This document shows positions 36,804-45,719 of a DNA stretch of 46,606 bases, one piece after another. The stretch is from the NCBI GenBank assembly GCA_022539475.1, contig VCMS01000373.1, positions 1 through 46,606 on the forward strand, written 5' to 3'. A program made the position numbers and the translations under genes. Every line of letters starts with the position of its first letter. Position 1 is the first letter of the stretch. The DNA comes from Gracilaria domingensis (lineage: Eukaryota; Rhodophyta; Florideophyceae; Gracilariales; Gracilariaceae). Below the pieces are notes generated by a model. It was not told the DNA's origin, made no database searches, and worked only from the letters and a program-made list of their open reading frames with translations.

Positions 36804-37358
36804 TCAAGAATTCGGGATGTTCCAGTCGGGGTTTGGAGAATACTCATGCGGCAAAAAGATTGAAAACAGCTCCTGGAGAATCTCGGATTGCCGATTACGA
36901 GTTCCCTCAAGATGCTCGGCAGCACCATCACCACTAAACTGAGGTGGTGGGACCACGCCTTGCACCTCTTGCCCATTCTGGACAGGCTGTACGGACTGAT
37001 TGACGGGCACAATCTGCGAAGCAGCGATATGCCCCTGGAGAAGAGCAGTAGTTGAATTCACAAATCGCATGCGATGCTGTTCCTGGAGCCACTTCTTCTT
37101 TTCGAGCAAACCATCATACTCTTCGAGGATAATTCTCATTTCCTCTGCGTTTCGCACTCTAGAGCGCTTCATGCTCAGAGAATTATTTCGTTTTCGTTCT
37201 TCTACAGTCCATTTGCAACCGGTTTTGACCGGCAAAGGAACTCTCTGATACGCGATGACATTGGCCTGAGCCTTCATGTTATCCATGAACTGACGTTGTT
37301 CCTCTCTGACTTTTTCCTCCAGATGCGGCGGAAGCGGAAGCGGGCACGGTGAACACAT
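36804..37358 (-). CDS. bZIP-type transcription factor
   Basis: Predicted 184 residues. The basic region RKRNNSLSMKRSRVRNAEEM has the bZIP signature N-x7-R and is followed by a short zipper (IILEEYDGLLEKKKWLQEQ, leucine-type residues at heptad spacing for about three turns). bZIP proteins bind DNA as dimers. The N-terminus (MCSPCPLPLPPHLEEKVREE) is Pro- and Cys-rich and the C-terminus Gln/Pro-rich. The core basic motif has Ser where many families have Ala. It diverges from the YggS gene; the two start regions lie within about 280 bp. Target genes are unknown. Confidence 0.65.
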   Translation of the reverse strand: MCSPCPLPLPPHLEEKVREEQRQFMDNMKAQANVIAYQRVPLPVKTGCKWTVEERKRNNSLSMKRSRVRNAEEMRIILEEYDGLLEKKKWLQEQHRMRFVNSTTALLQGHIAASQIVPVNQSVQPVQNGQEVQGVVPPPQFSGDGAAEHLEGTRNRQSEILQELFSIFLPHEYSPNPDWNIPNS

Positions 37359-37633
37359 CTTTGTGGCACTGCAAGTACGAATGCAGGGGTGGCAAGCGGG
37401 CCACTGCGCCAGACGTTGAAGTGCGTCAGAGATTTCGGCTGCTGGGGTTTGCGAGCGGGGCCAGAGGAAGGGGGCCAGTGCTGGACTTTATCAACAGCGT
37501 GATTGTGGTGACAATGTACGAGCTGTACTACGTGGTAGCTCACCATTCTTCCCCAGTGCATCCGGCTATTACCTTCGCCCCTATTCCGCCATTCTCCTCC
37601 ATCTCCCACCCCTTGTTCGCCGCTTCTCGCAGA

Positions 37634-38494
37634 ATGCGCACCATTTCCCGCCCGCTTCTCTTCTCGCATTCCATGCTGCCGTCGCTCACGTTCAACTCCG
37701 CACTTCGAACCTCCAGAATCGCCGTGCTAACAGCACGTCGCACGCAGTATACTACAATGAGTGCTGAGTTGTCGTTAAATGCCACCGCCGCTTGTGACGT
37801 TGCAACAGCACTTGAGAACGTCCGCGGTCGAATTAGAGCATTGCTTGCGGGACAGAATGAAAGACATGTCGAATTGGTGGCAGTTTCAAAAACAAAGCCG
37901 GTGGAGCTTTTGAAACAAGCCTACAACGTGAATCAACGTCATTTTGGGGAGAATTACGTACAGGAATTGGTTCAGAAGGCGGCGCTGATGCCGGATGATG
38001 TGAAGTGGCATTTCATCGGTTCCCTGCAGTCAAACAAAGCAAAGCATCTGCTGACGGTTCCAAATCTATTCGTCGTCGAAAGCGTGGACAGGCAAAAGAC
38101 GGCATCTGCACTGCATAAGGCAGCAAAGAACACCGGCAGAAATGAAAAGTTGAACGTTATGGTACAGGTAAATACCTCTGGAGAAGACTCTAAATCAGGG
38201 TGTCAACCGGGGCAAACAGCTGACTTGGCTGCGTTTGTCGTGGAGCAATGTGACGCTTTAAACTTGGTGGGCGTTATGACGATTGGCGCGTTCGATACTT
38301 CGGATGAACCAGAGGCTTTTCGAGTGCTGGCAGGAGAACGGGATCGAGTGGCGGATAGATTGAAATGGGACAAGAACGAATTGAAGCTGTCAATGGGAAT
38401 GAGTGCCGACTTCGAAGCTGCGATCAAAATGGGAAGCGATTCTGTCAGAGTAGGAAGCACAATATTCGGAGAAAGGCAATACCCGAACAAGTAG
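37634..38494 (+). CDS. PLPBP: PLP homeostasis protein, YggS/PLPBP family
   Basis: Predicted 286 residues from the ATG at 37634. This family folds as an alanine-racemase-like barrel, binds pyridoxal phosphate and keeps vitamin B6 and amino-acid pools balanced without known catalysis. Hallmarks: VAVSKTKPVE with the PLP Lys, FGENYVQE, WHFIGSLQSNK, VMVQVNTSGEDSKSG, LVGVMTIG, LSMGMSADFEAAIKMGSDSVRVGSTIFG. The first 41 residues (MRTISRPLLFSHSML, Arg/Ser-rich) look like a mitochondrial presequence; the ATG at 37757 (MSAELSLN) would give a cytosolic form. The open frame continues upstream to 37349 but overlaps the divergent bZIP gene. Confidence 0.95.
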   Translation: MRTISRPLLFSHSMLPSLTFNSALRTSRIAVLTARRTQYTTMSAELSLNATAACDVATALENVRGRIRALLAGQNERHVELVAVSKTKPVELLKQAYNVNQRHFGENYVQELVQKAALMPDDVKWHFIGSLQSNKAKHLLTVPNLFVVESVDRQKTASALHKAAKNTGRNEKLNVMVQVNTSGEDSKSGCQPGQTADLAAFVVEQCDALNLVGVMTIGAFDTSDEPEAFRVLAGERDRVADRLKWDKNELKLSMGMSADFEAAIKMGSDSVRVGSTIFGERQYPNK

Positions 38495-38540
38495 TAAACA
38501 TGTTGTTCAGCACAACGAATGTAGCAGTCATTTAATGTAG

Positions 38541-38789
38541 TTACTTAGATCCGATACGACCCCAAATATGTAGTATGACGACGACAACCAAGTAGACGAT
38601 AGAACTCATTACGACGAAGAAAGGTCCAACCTTGAAACCTGGCGCAGAGTCATTGTAGAGACGCACGGAAAATGCACCGGAGGAACCGCCTTGTCGACCG
38701 GGCGCGGGGGATTGGGTGCGGCCTCTGGCGGAGGAGGTACCCCCTATGCGTTTGCGCAGTCCGGCTGCTGATGGGCCTGTTCCGCTCAT
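38541..38789 (-). CDS. SEC61B: Protein transport protein SEC61 subunit beta
   Basis: Predicted 82 residues from the ATG at 38789 (MSGTGPSAAGLRKR). The small tail-anchored subunit of the SEC61 translocon in the endoplasmic reticulum. The cytosolic part is Gly/Ser/Arg-rich (GGTSSARGRTQSPAPGRQGG), followed by the conserved YNDSAPGFKVGP motif before the single C-terminal membrane segment VVMSSIVYLVVVVILHIWG. Length and layout match the family. The gene converges with YggS, with 46 bp between their ends. Confidence 0.95.
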   Translation of the reverse strand: MSGTGPSAAGLRKRIGGTSSARGRTQSPAPGRQGGSSGAFSVRLYNDSAPGFKVGPFFVVMSSIVYLVVVVILHIWGRIGSK

Positions 38790-40139
38790 CGGTGTTGGAG
38801 GAAATGAGGTAAAGAGGGGACGGTGCTTCGTGAGAGCGGGGGAGTTGATCACAACGGTGGCGACGGCGTGGGGGTGGTGGTGGATACTGTATTTGTAGTT
38901 TGAATGAATTTTGTGCCACGTGTGACGAACTTACGTCCTGGTTTTGATTCAATCAACATATCGTAATTCGTACCGGGGTAAGCCAATTAGCGATCTGTGA
39001 TATCAATTAATGTGACAAACGTCATCAAAGTGTTCTCTCTCTCTCTGTTTATGGGTGTAACAGCCTAATTCCGGCGTGCTACAGATCGTTTCTGTTGAAA
39101 GAAACGTTCTCTCGCTAGGAAGGCCAAATCAAAGAGTTAAAAGGATGGGCAAGGCTTGTAAAATACGTTCGTAACCAGCGGCTCTCTGCCGTTGCTGTGA
39201 CAGCACCGAAGATTCTTTGCGCGCATTCGCATACCCTTTGTGCACTGCCTTCCGGGAACACCGCAGTATGAATATTATGAATATTATATTATACAGTCCT
39301 GGACAAGGGCAGTAAAGTTGTCTCTCAGACAGCCGATACAACGGAGAAACACCGTGTTGATCAAACAGCTCTTCACCGAAAAAATATGCCATGTTCTTCC
39401 TAGGTAGACAGTGAAAAAAATTATTGCAACGCGCATCATGTTGAAGTAGATCTTTCCATTGCGCAAGCTCACATACTTCCTCTCAAACCGATAAACTTGC
39501 CTGTTTCAGACCAGAGAGGTTGCCCAGGGCATGGGAAACCTCTGTAGCAGAGTGAAGAGAGCAGAAGCTCAGAAAATGAAGTTCACGGACTTCATTAATC
39601 CAAACTGGCATGCAATTGGGCTAAGGGCCTTTCCACATAAAGACAGACACGGTGCATTCTGTCCAAAATCGTTTACATTTTGAACAAAATACATCCAAGA
39701 AAGACACGTCGCTCTTGTCTACGTCCAATCAAAACGTATTATAAATTGTCACCGCTTTTTGAGCGGTGACAATCACTGGACAACTCAAAATTGCTGTGCG
39801 TTGAACAAAACGGTTCACTGCAGCCGTCGCCGCCATCCGTCACAAGCCTTCCGTTCTTCCCGCCCTCTAGCCGCCATCTGACGGCCATCCGATCGCGCTG
39901 TTGCTTTTGTCTTGAACGCCACCTTACCGCCGTCACCAAGTACCCGCCGCCACTCTGTCTTTGTTGCCATCTAAAATTTGCCACCACTATAAGTTAACCG
40001 TCCTGCGCACAAACCTCATCTAGGCTGCAAAAGCTCCGCCCAAGCCACAAAGTCATCTTCCAAATCTCCGTTTTACGTTGCTGCAGCGTCTTCCAATTAC
40101 AATCTAGCTAACATCTTTCCATTCCTGCTTCCAGGAGGT
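38790..40139. other. Long spacer, no gene supported
   Basis: Short open frames only. It holds a ct-rich microsatellite near 39034-39047, a hairpin cgtttct/agaaacg near 39088-39106, and the strong hairpin at 39745-39773 listed separately. From about 39800 the sequence becomes rich in GCCGCC and CCGTC words and grades into the minisatellite. Confidence 0.5.
39745..39773. repeat. 12-bp perfect hairpin with 5-nt loop
   Basis: attgtcaccgct (39745-39756), loop ttttg, agcggtgacaat (39762-39773). It could end a small transposon or an unknown transcript; nothing adjacent decides. Confidence 0.8.
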
Positions 40140-40900
40140 TACCGTCACCGCGCCGTCGCTACGAACCAAAAGTCGCTGCCAACGAGCCTTCAAACGCACC
40201 GAGCCGTCTAAGGCCCACAGCCGTCGCCGCCCTAAAGCCGCCGCCTCCACAGAGCAGTAGCCGCCCTACAGACGTCGCCGCCGCCAAGACTTGGCACCCA
40301 CAAAAGCCGTGCCCGCCATCGAACCGTCGCCGCCACACAAGTCGTCGCCGCCACACAAGCCGTTGCCGCCCCACAGCCATCGCCTCCCCACAACCGTCGC
40401 CACCACGGAGCCCTCCCCGCCACCGAGTCGTCGCCGCTCCGCAGCCATCACCACCGCATAAGAGTCACCGCCACCGAGCCGTCGCCTCCCCACAGCCCTC
40501 GCCGCCACCGAGCCATCCCCGCCATCGAGCAGTTTCCATGACACAGCCGACGCCGCCACACAGCAGTCGTTGCCACCGAGCCGTCGCCGCCAACCGAGCC
40601 GTCGCCGCCACACAACCGCCAAAGCCACACAGCCGTCGCCGCTACGGAGCCGTCGCAGAACCTCATCGTCGCACGCACTGCTCCGCCGCCGCAAACCTGC
40701 CGTCACCATCACTTTGCCGTTCTTGCTCCTCGCCGTTGCCGTCACCGCACCATCGTCGACGCTCAAGAGACGCTAAGTCCCGCCTTCTCCACCATTGCCC
40801 CGTCGCAACAACACTGCCGTCACCAACACTGCCGTCACCCAAAACTCGCCATCTCCGAACACCGCCGCTGTCGCCACCACGCTGACGCTGCAACACGTCC
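40140..40900. repeat. Degenerate GC-rich minisatellite (ccgtcgccgccac family)
   Basis: About 760 bp are built from imperfect repeats of 12-18 bp around ccgtcgccgcca and caccgagccgtcgcc. Every frame on both strands is open for long stretches (Arg/Gly, Ala/Val and Pro/Ser repeats), which is the usual artefact of such arrays. No conserved start or domain is present. It ends about 600 bp before the LTR of element B. Confidence 0.8.
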
Positions 40901-41489
40901 GTTTTTGCCACAACGGCCTCACCGCCAACCGCATCGCTGTGGGGCAAACTCGGAAGAGTGAAACCCACCAGACTGTCCGAAGGTCCGCTCTCGTGAGAGA
41001 GGGCAGACCAGTGACAGAGCCCTCTGTACCACCGTAACTCGGTTGTAAGGCCGAAGTGGCAACTAGCTATACCTACAGAGTTGATAGGCCACGTGGTGAG
41101 GAAACGATGAGAAACTCCTGAGATGGGGTGGTATCGGCAACGATGAAACACGACCAACGACAGGTGTAGTCCCGAGAGGGAAAGCAACAGAAAACAACAA
41201 CCAAACAACACCCACACGCGACGGGTAGGGCCTCCTCGGCACTGTGCCCGGAGCGGGGCGAGATCCTCCAACGGTAATGCACGGGTTTCCGTAAACACGG
41301 CAAAACTCTATACAGAGTCGGATCACTTCGTAATGTAGTCCTATACCTCCTCGGTACGACCCTCAGGTCCCGACATCAACGACAGATGTTCCTCAAAGGT
41401 ACCGAGAGGGTAGGACCACCGTAACCAGACGTGGCTATACTCGCGAGAGTGATAACCCACGTAGGCGGCTGGCGCCAGAGCCTCACTCG

Positions 41490-41911
41490 TGTAGAGTCCA
41501 CTCAGGAGAGCGCTACTCGACAAAGAGTTCACTTAGAAGTGCTCGGGTTGACTTTACAAAGGTGCTCGCGACGACGAGGTCGAGCTCACCTAAGTAGGTC
41601 TAAACTAACTATGTACACGTGGTGCACACCCGCAGGGGTCCGTACACGTGGCTAGCCCAGTGTCAGGCACCTCAGGCGCACTACCTATTGTCCCGTAATA
41701 TGCACACACAGGGTGGTGTAGTACACGCGTCCACCTAGCGGTATTGGCCAGCAATGGCAACCCTGATTACAGGTAACTGTGGGAAAGCCATTCCAAAAGT
41801 AACCGCCAAAATTGGGTCCAACTCATAACTCTTCGAGTGCATCCTCGTATCACTCCCCTGAGTATATTAGGCGCATCATCCTGATAACCACGCAAAATGC
41901 GTTGCTCTACA
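41490..41911 (-). repeat. 3' LTR of element B (left boundary provisional)
   Basis: The right boundary is supported by a purine tract immediately outside and a minus-strand LTR start TGTAGAGCAAC. For the left boundary I propose 41490, where the plus strand reads TGTAGAGTCC, a 7-bp inverted match to the other end; this would give a 422-bp LTR. The partner LTR is outside the window, so neither boundary can be confirmed by comparison. The sequence from 40950 to 41490 has similar composition and may also belong to a longer LTR. Confidence 0.5.
41863..41869 (+). promoter_or_regulatory. TATA-like box for the opposite-strand ORF of element B
   Basis: TATATTA on the plus strand inside the LTR, 128 bp before the ATG at 41991; transcription would start near 41893 and give a ~100-nt leader. 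Its complement (AATATACTC) could equally be read on the minus strand. Confidence 0.35.
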
Positions 41912-41925
41912 TCTCCCCCTCCTTA
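41912..41925 (-). other. Polypurine tract of element B
   Basis: The minus strand reads TAAGGAGGGGGAGA directly before the LTR start TGTAGAG. This is the primer for plus-strand DNA synthesis in LTR retrotransposons and fixes the element's orientation. Confidence 0.8.
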
Positions 41926-41990
41926 GAGCCGAGAACGACTTCGAGGCTGAAGTTTTGTGCGAAACGCAAGTACGTAAATACGTCACAATC

Positions 41991-43842
41991 ATGAGCGGTA
42001 CCAACTCCTCGGTTTCTATACCTCGCAAGCGCGATACACACTCAAGCGAACAGAGTATTCAAGTATCCGAACTCGATCACAGTACATCATCTGTCATTCC
42101 GATGAACCCAAATCAGTTTCCTCATCACCCGACGGGTCAGGCGAGCGCGTCGAGCTACCCTCAGCCGGGTTCTGCGACGGCTCCACTGCCTCAGTCTCAA
42201 CCGATGGTCCCGGTGAACGTTCCGTTATGGAATTCAGCGCAAGCGATGCCGCTGATGGCGAACCAAGCTGGTTGGATATCGAAGGAATCTCTCGCAGTAC
42301 GCGATCCACTCCGTGATGGGTTTGCGTTCAGCCGTGCACCGTGGTTTCATCCGGTAGCTGTTAACGATGACACTCTCCTGGAGTCGTATGCCGAAAACGG
42401 CTTCCTACCGGGCGGTCTGCCGTTAGCGGTAGTGCAATCCCCAGAATGGAAAGTTCGTATAGCGATCGACCCGATGCTCCTCCGGTACGATACCCGCGAG
42501 GGTGAGAACCTGAACACCGCGCGCGCGGAACACGCGAAGTTGGCGTACAAGAGACTCAGTCGAGTGCACCTCGAGCACCTGGTTCCACCGTCATATGGGT
42601 TCGATACTCCGTTCTACCGTACTTTCGGTGAAGTCCGATATGGAGACAACTTGGCGACGTTCGACCATGCGCGGTACGCTGGCGATGGCCCGACCACATC
42701 GAGGTTGATGTTGTGCTGGAATCGGCCCATACTCCGAGCGGAGTTCCGTTATCTTCGCAAGAACGCTTCCCAGGGTGGGTTCGTCAACCGCATTCGGTTT
42801 GAGCGGAAAGCTCGTTCCCGTCATGGGTATCTGATTCCGTACCCGAATATCGAGACCGAGAGGTACAGACCGCAGGCCTTTGTTGGACGGTTCCCTCCTC
42901 TACCAGATTGGTGGCGTGATGTGGAGGTACCCAAAGGGTGTTTTGCAGAACTGCCTCCGTGCTTGAGTTACATCGGCTCCCGATTGATCAACGATCCGCG
43001 TTCAGGATGGTGGGTCTCGTAGCCGGCGAGTGGGCGGCACGCGTAGCAGCGTTTCTCCTCTGGAGGCTTACGACAACTACCGTGTTTGGTATATTCCGCC
43101 GATGCTTCGCAGCATTATCCGCTCGCTGGATTTGCACACTCCCTTGGGGTCCGAAGAAAACGTGGATGAGATCCATTACATCTTGGATGTTATCGATGGA
43201 GTCGATTGGGAAACGGTGCCCCGTTCGCAACGCGGGAAAGGTCCTCGTCGTCACTACGACCGCTCACCCGGTAGGAGACATCCCACCGCAGGAGATTTCG
43301 TGTATTACGACCCATGGGAGGGTACGATGACGACTAGCGCATATGCCGAGTGGGCAGCAAACCAGCCACGGTCGATTCCAGACAGTCACCCCGTTGGGTT
43401 CATGTTCAGTGACAACTGGGTCGCCCCAGTAGATCTGGATGATCCGAACATGGATACCGGTGGAGAGGCGGCGGGAGCACTCGTCGAGATGGACCAGGAG
43501 TTGGTGAACGACCTACCGGCGGCGAATCAGGTGTTGCACGCCAGCGGCGGGGTACCCCAGGCTCCTGTGGGTTGGAATGTTCCGACTCAAGCGAGTGTTC
43601 CGGTGGTGGGTCCGGCCCCTGTAGCGGCTACCGTTCCTTCGGTCCTTCCGGCCCCGACAGCTCCGGTCGCTCCGGGAGATTCTCCGGCGAACATCGCGAT
43701 GTTGCGCGCCAGTCTCCAGAACGCTGGAATTATCGTGCCCGATCATCTCACCACTATGGCAGGGATACTGGCTTACGCCGTTCCGCACCCTTCGCAGGGT
43801 CCCTCCGGTAGCGGCGGTGCCGGTCCCTCATCGGGGGTGTAA
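41991..43842 (+). CDS. Large ORF on the opposite strand of element B, unknown function
   Basis: Two adjoining frames, 41991-43022 (343 codons from MSGTNSSVS) and about 42985-43842, overlap by ~35 bp with a +1 shift, together about 610 residues. The protein has a Pro/Gln/Ser-rich N-terminus (HPTGQASASSYPQPGSATAP), an ordered middle with many Tyr, Arg and Pro residues (LESYAENGFLPGGLPLAVV, HLVPPSYGFDTPFYRTFG, FPPLPDWWRDVEVPKG), an acidic part (MDTGGEAAGALVEMDQEL) and an Ala/Pro/Val tail ending GPSGSGGAGPSSGV. No zinc knuckle, protease or polymerase motif. It runs opposite to pol, between chromodomain and LTR. The minus strand here is closed. Function unknown; an antisense accessory protein or a second nested element's gag are options. 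Confidence 0.65.
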
Positions 43843-44212
43843 GATGACCAGCAGGGCTGGAGGACTTGGTCCTTAGTATAAGATAGAAACAGTAAAACCA
43901 TCTAGTGGTAACTTTCGCTTCACCCCTTTTGCCTGTTCTCCACGAACTTGATCGATCTTCGATTACTTCTTCACTCACACTGTGTTCAAGTGTACTTCAC
44001 TTCTTTGGTGCTTCTTCTACTCTAACCGTTTTAAATCGGTACAACCGGCATTTCGGTATGCTCTTCTTTCTTTCTTCTCACTTCCTCTAGTTAAGTCTTC
44101 ACCGCTTCATTGGTCTTCTTCCTTCCTTCATCCCCACACAGAAGGGGTCAACTCTCCATTCTGAGTCTTCCGCATCGCGGTATAGTTGAAAGCTCCTCAC
44201 CGGGAACGGTTC
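43843..44212. other. Intergenic stretch between convergent element-B ORFs
   Basis: A T/C-rich plus strand (tcttctttctttcttctcac and similar) between the stop of the opposite-strand ORF and the stop of the chromodomain frame. Probably the 3' untranslated region of both transcripts. Confidence 0.5.
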
Positions 44213-44566
44213 TTATCCCACCTGGGCTTGGTCCAGGTTGGACGGCAAGGCTGACCGAGTGCGACGGTGGTATGAAACGATCTTCGACCTAGGTAGGTGC
44301 TCGACCGGCTCCATGGTGTCCTCCTCGGCGGAGTAGCCATACCATCGCACTTGGTACAGTACCGTCCCATCGGGGTCTTCAACATGACGTACGATACGTT
44401 CGATCACGTATTCCTGCGGGTACACCTTGGTGTTTGACTGCTCTCCTTCACCCATTGTGGTTCCGTACCTTCGAGGGTGGCGAGGTGGTGGCCGGCTAAC
44501 CTCTAGAGGGGTTCCTCTTGGACTTAACCAGTCACGACTCACTAGGAGTTCCTCGCTGCACGACAA
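44213..44566 (-). CDS. Integrase C-terminal chromodomain of element B
   Basis: Residues about 50-98 of this frame (44275-44420) form a chromodomain: EYVIERIVRHVEDPDG, then VLYQVRWYGYSAEEDTMEPV and EHL. Chromodomains at the integrase end define chromoviruses and steer insertion by reading histone methylation. The aromatic residues Tyr (start), Trp (VRW) and Tyr (YGY) that build the cage are present; the usual Trp of TWEP is Met here. The frame ends at 44213 after a short basic/Gln tail. Confidence 0.88.
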   Translation of the reverse strand: MSCSEELLVSRDWLSPRGTPLEVSRPPPRHPRRYGTTMGEGEQSNTKVYPQEYVIERIVRHVEDPDGTVLYQVRWYGYSAEEDTMEPVEHLPRSKIVSYHRRTRSALPSNLDQAQVG

Positions 44567-45719
44567 CTACAACTTACGCCAGGAGCGTCCAATCTTCAAC
44601 CTGAAAGGTTCTTCTTGAAATACTCTCCTTCTTGAGTCTGACGAGCTTCGGCTCGTTTTGGTTGAGCTTCCGACCGTCCAACGGTAGCTTCGGGATTCTG
44701 AGCTCTCTCTTGCTATCCAGAAGGATCGTCCGTGCGACGGAGAACGGGCAGGGTTTCGCTCGTGCGCCATGGAGGCGGATTGACCAATCACGGTGCATAT
44801 CGCGGCCTTCTGGTTGGCCAGGCGGTGGCACGTGTGAGCCACGCGTTACCCTAACAGGTGTCCGTTCGCCTACGGTTGGCGACCGTACATCGCGCACCGT
44901 GCACGTGTGGTACTCGCGCACGCGACTTACTGTCAGCAGTTCCCCGCGTCGGCGGTGCTCTCCGTACGTCACCACGTCACACAACGTGTTACTCTCCACT
45001 TGGGTGTGTCATGAGTCTTCTGCCACGCGGCGTGGGTGCACCATCGACGGTTTCCAAACTCGTACTTCGTACTTCACCTTTCCAAGGTTGTTTTCCCAAA
45101 TAATACGCGGGTAAGTACGACTTCTCGTTTCCTCAAACCACGGCGTGGTTAACACCGGTCGGTAACATTGAGCTGATCTACCGCTTGCGGCTCTGCGTTC
45201 TCCGGGAAGCCCGGGTCTACAGATACTGTCTTCTCCGCTCTGCGGGTGGTGACCTCACTCAGTTGTGGTGTTCCCGACGGGGTTACGTTATCCACAGCGG
45301 TGTGTACCCCTTGGGTGGGTCGTGTCGTTTCCAGCGCATTGCTCAACGAACTCGACGGAGTATCACCACGAGGTACACCGCCTCGGCGCACCACAACGCT
45401 ATCGGTAGAGACCGCGAGATTGGTGGCGGTACCTTGCGACACAGTGTGACCGTGCGACGCCGGTGGTAACGGGTTCGTACTTTCCTCCCCTCCTTAGGCG
45501 GTGGCACGGGAGCCACGACGTCCGGTGGGGGGTCAACTCTAGTGAGTTTTCCTCTTCGTCTCCCGCAACGGGTTGTGCTACCCGCGTGGGTGATTCTGAC
45601 TTCGGTAGATCCGATAAGCCGCGATCAGGGCGGAGAGTCGCAGGGCGCGAAGATACGACCTGTTCGTCCCCTGTAGCTTCACCCAGTTGGGTGTTAACGT
45701 GAACGTAGGGTGGTGGGGC
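44567..45719 (-). pseudogene. Long low-complexity linker of element B pol, frameshifted
   Basis: Between the integrase GPY/F module and the chromodomain lie about 1.2 kb in at least three open frames (45399-45770, 45149-45442, 44567-44999). They are rich in Ser, Thr, Pro and Arg (for example VNTQLGEATGDEQVVSSRPA, GVPRGDTPSSSLSNALETT) and show no domain. In most chromoviruses this linker is much shorter. The part 44567-44999 is basic (RRTFQVEDWTLL). Confidence 0.5.

Noticed and set aside
39739..40766. Several long Gly/Arg and Pro/Ser frames in the GC-rich minisatellite
   Set aside because: All frames are open because of the repeat unit; no start, conservation or domain evidence.
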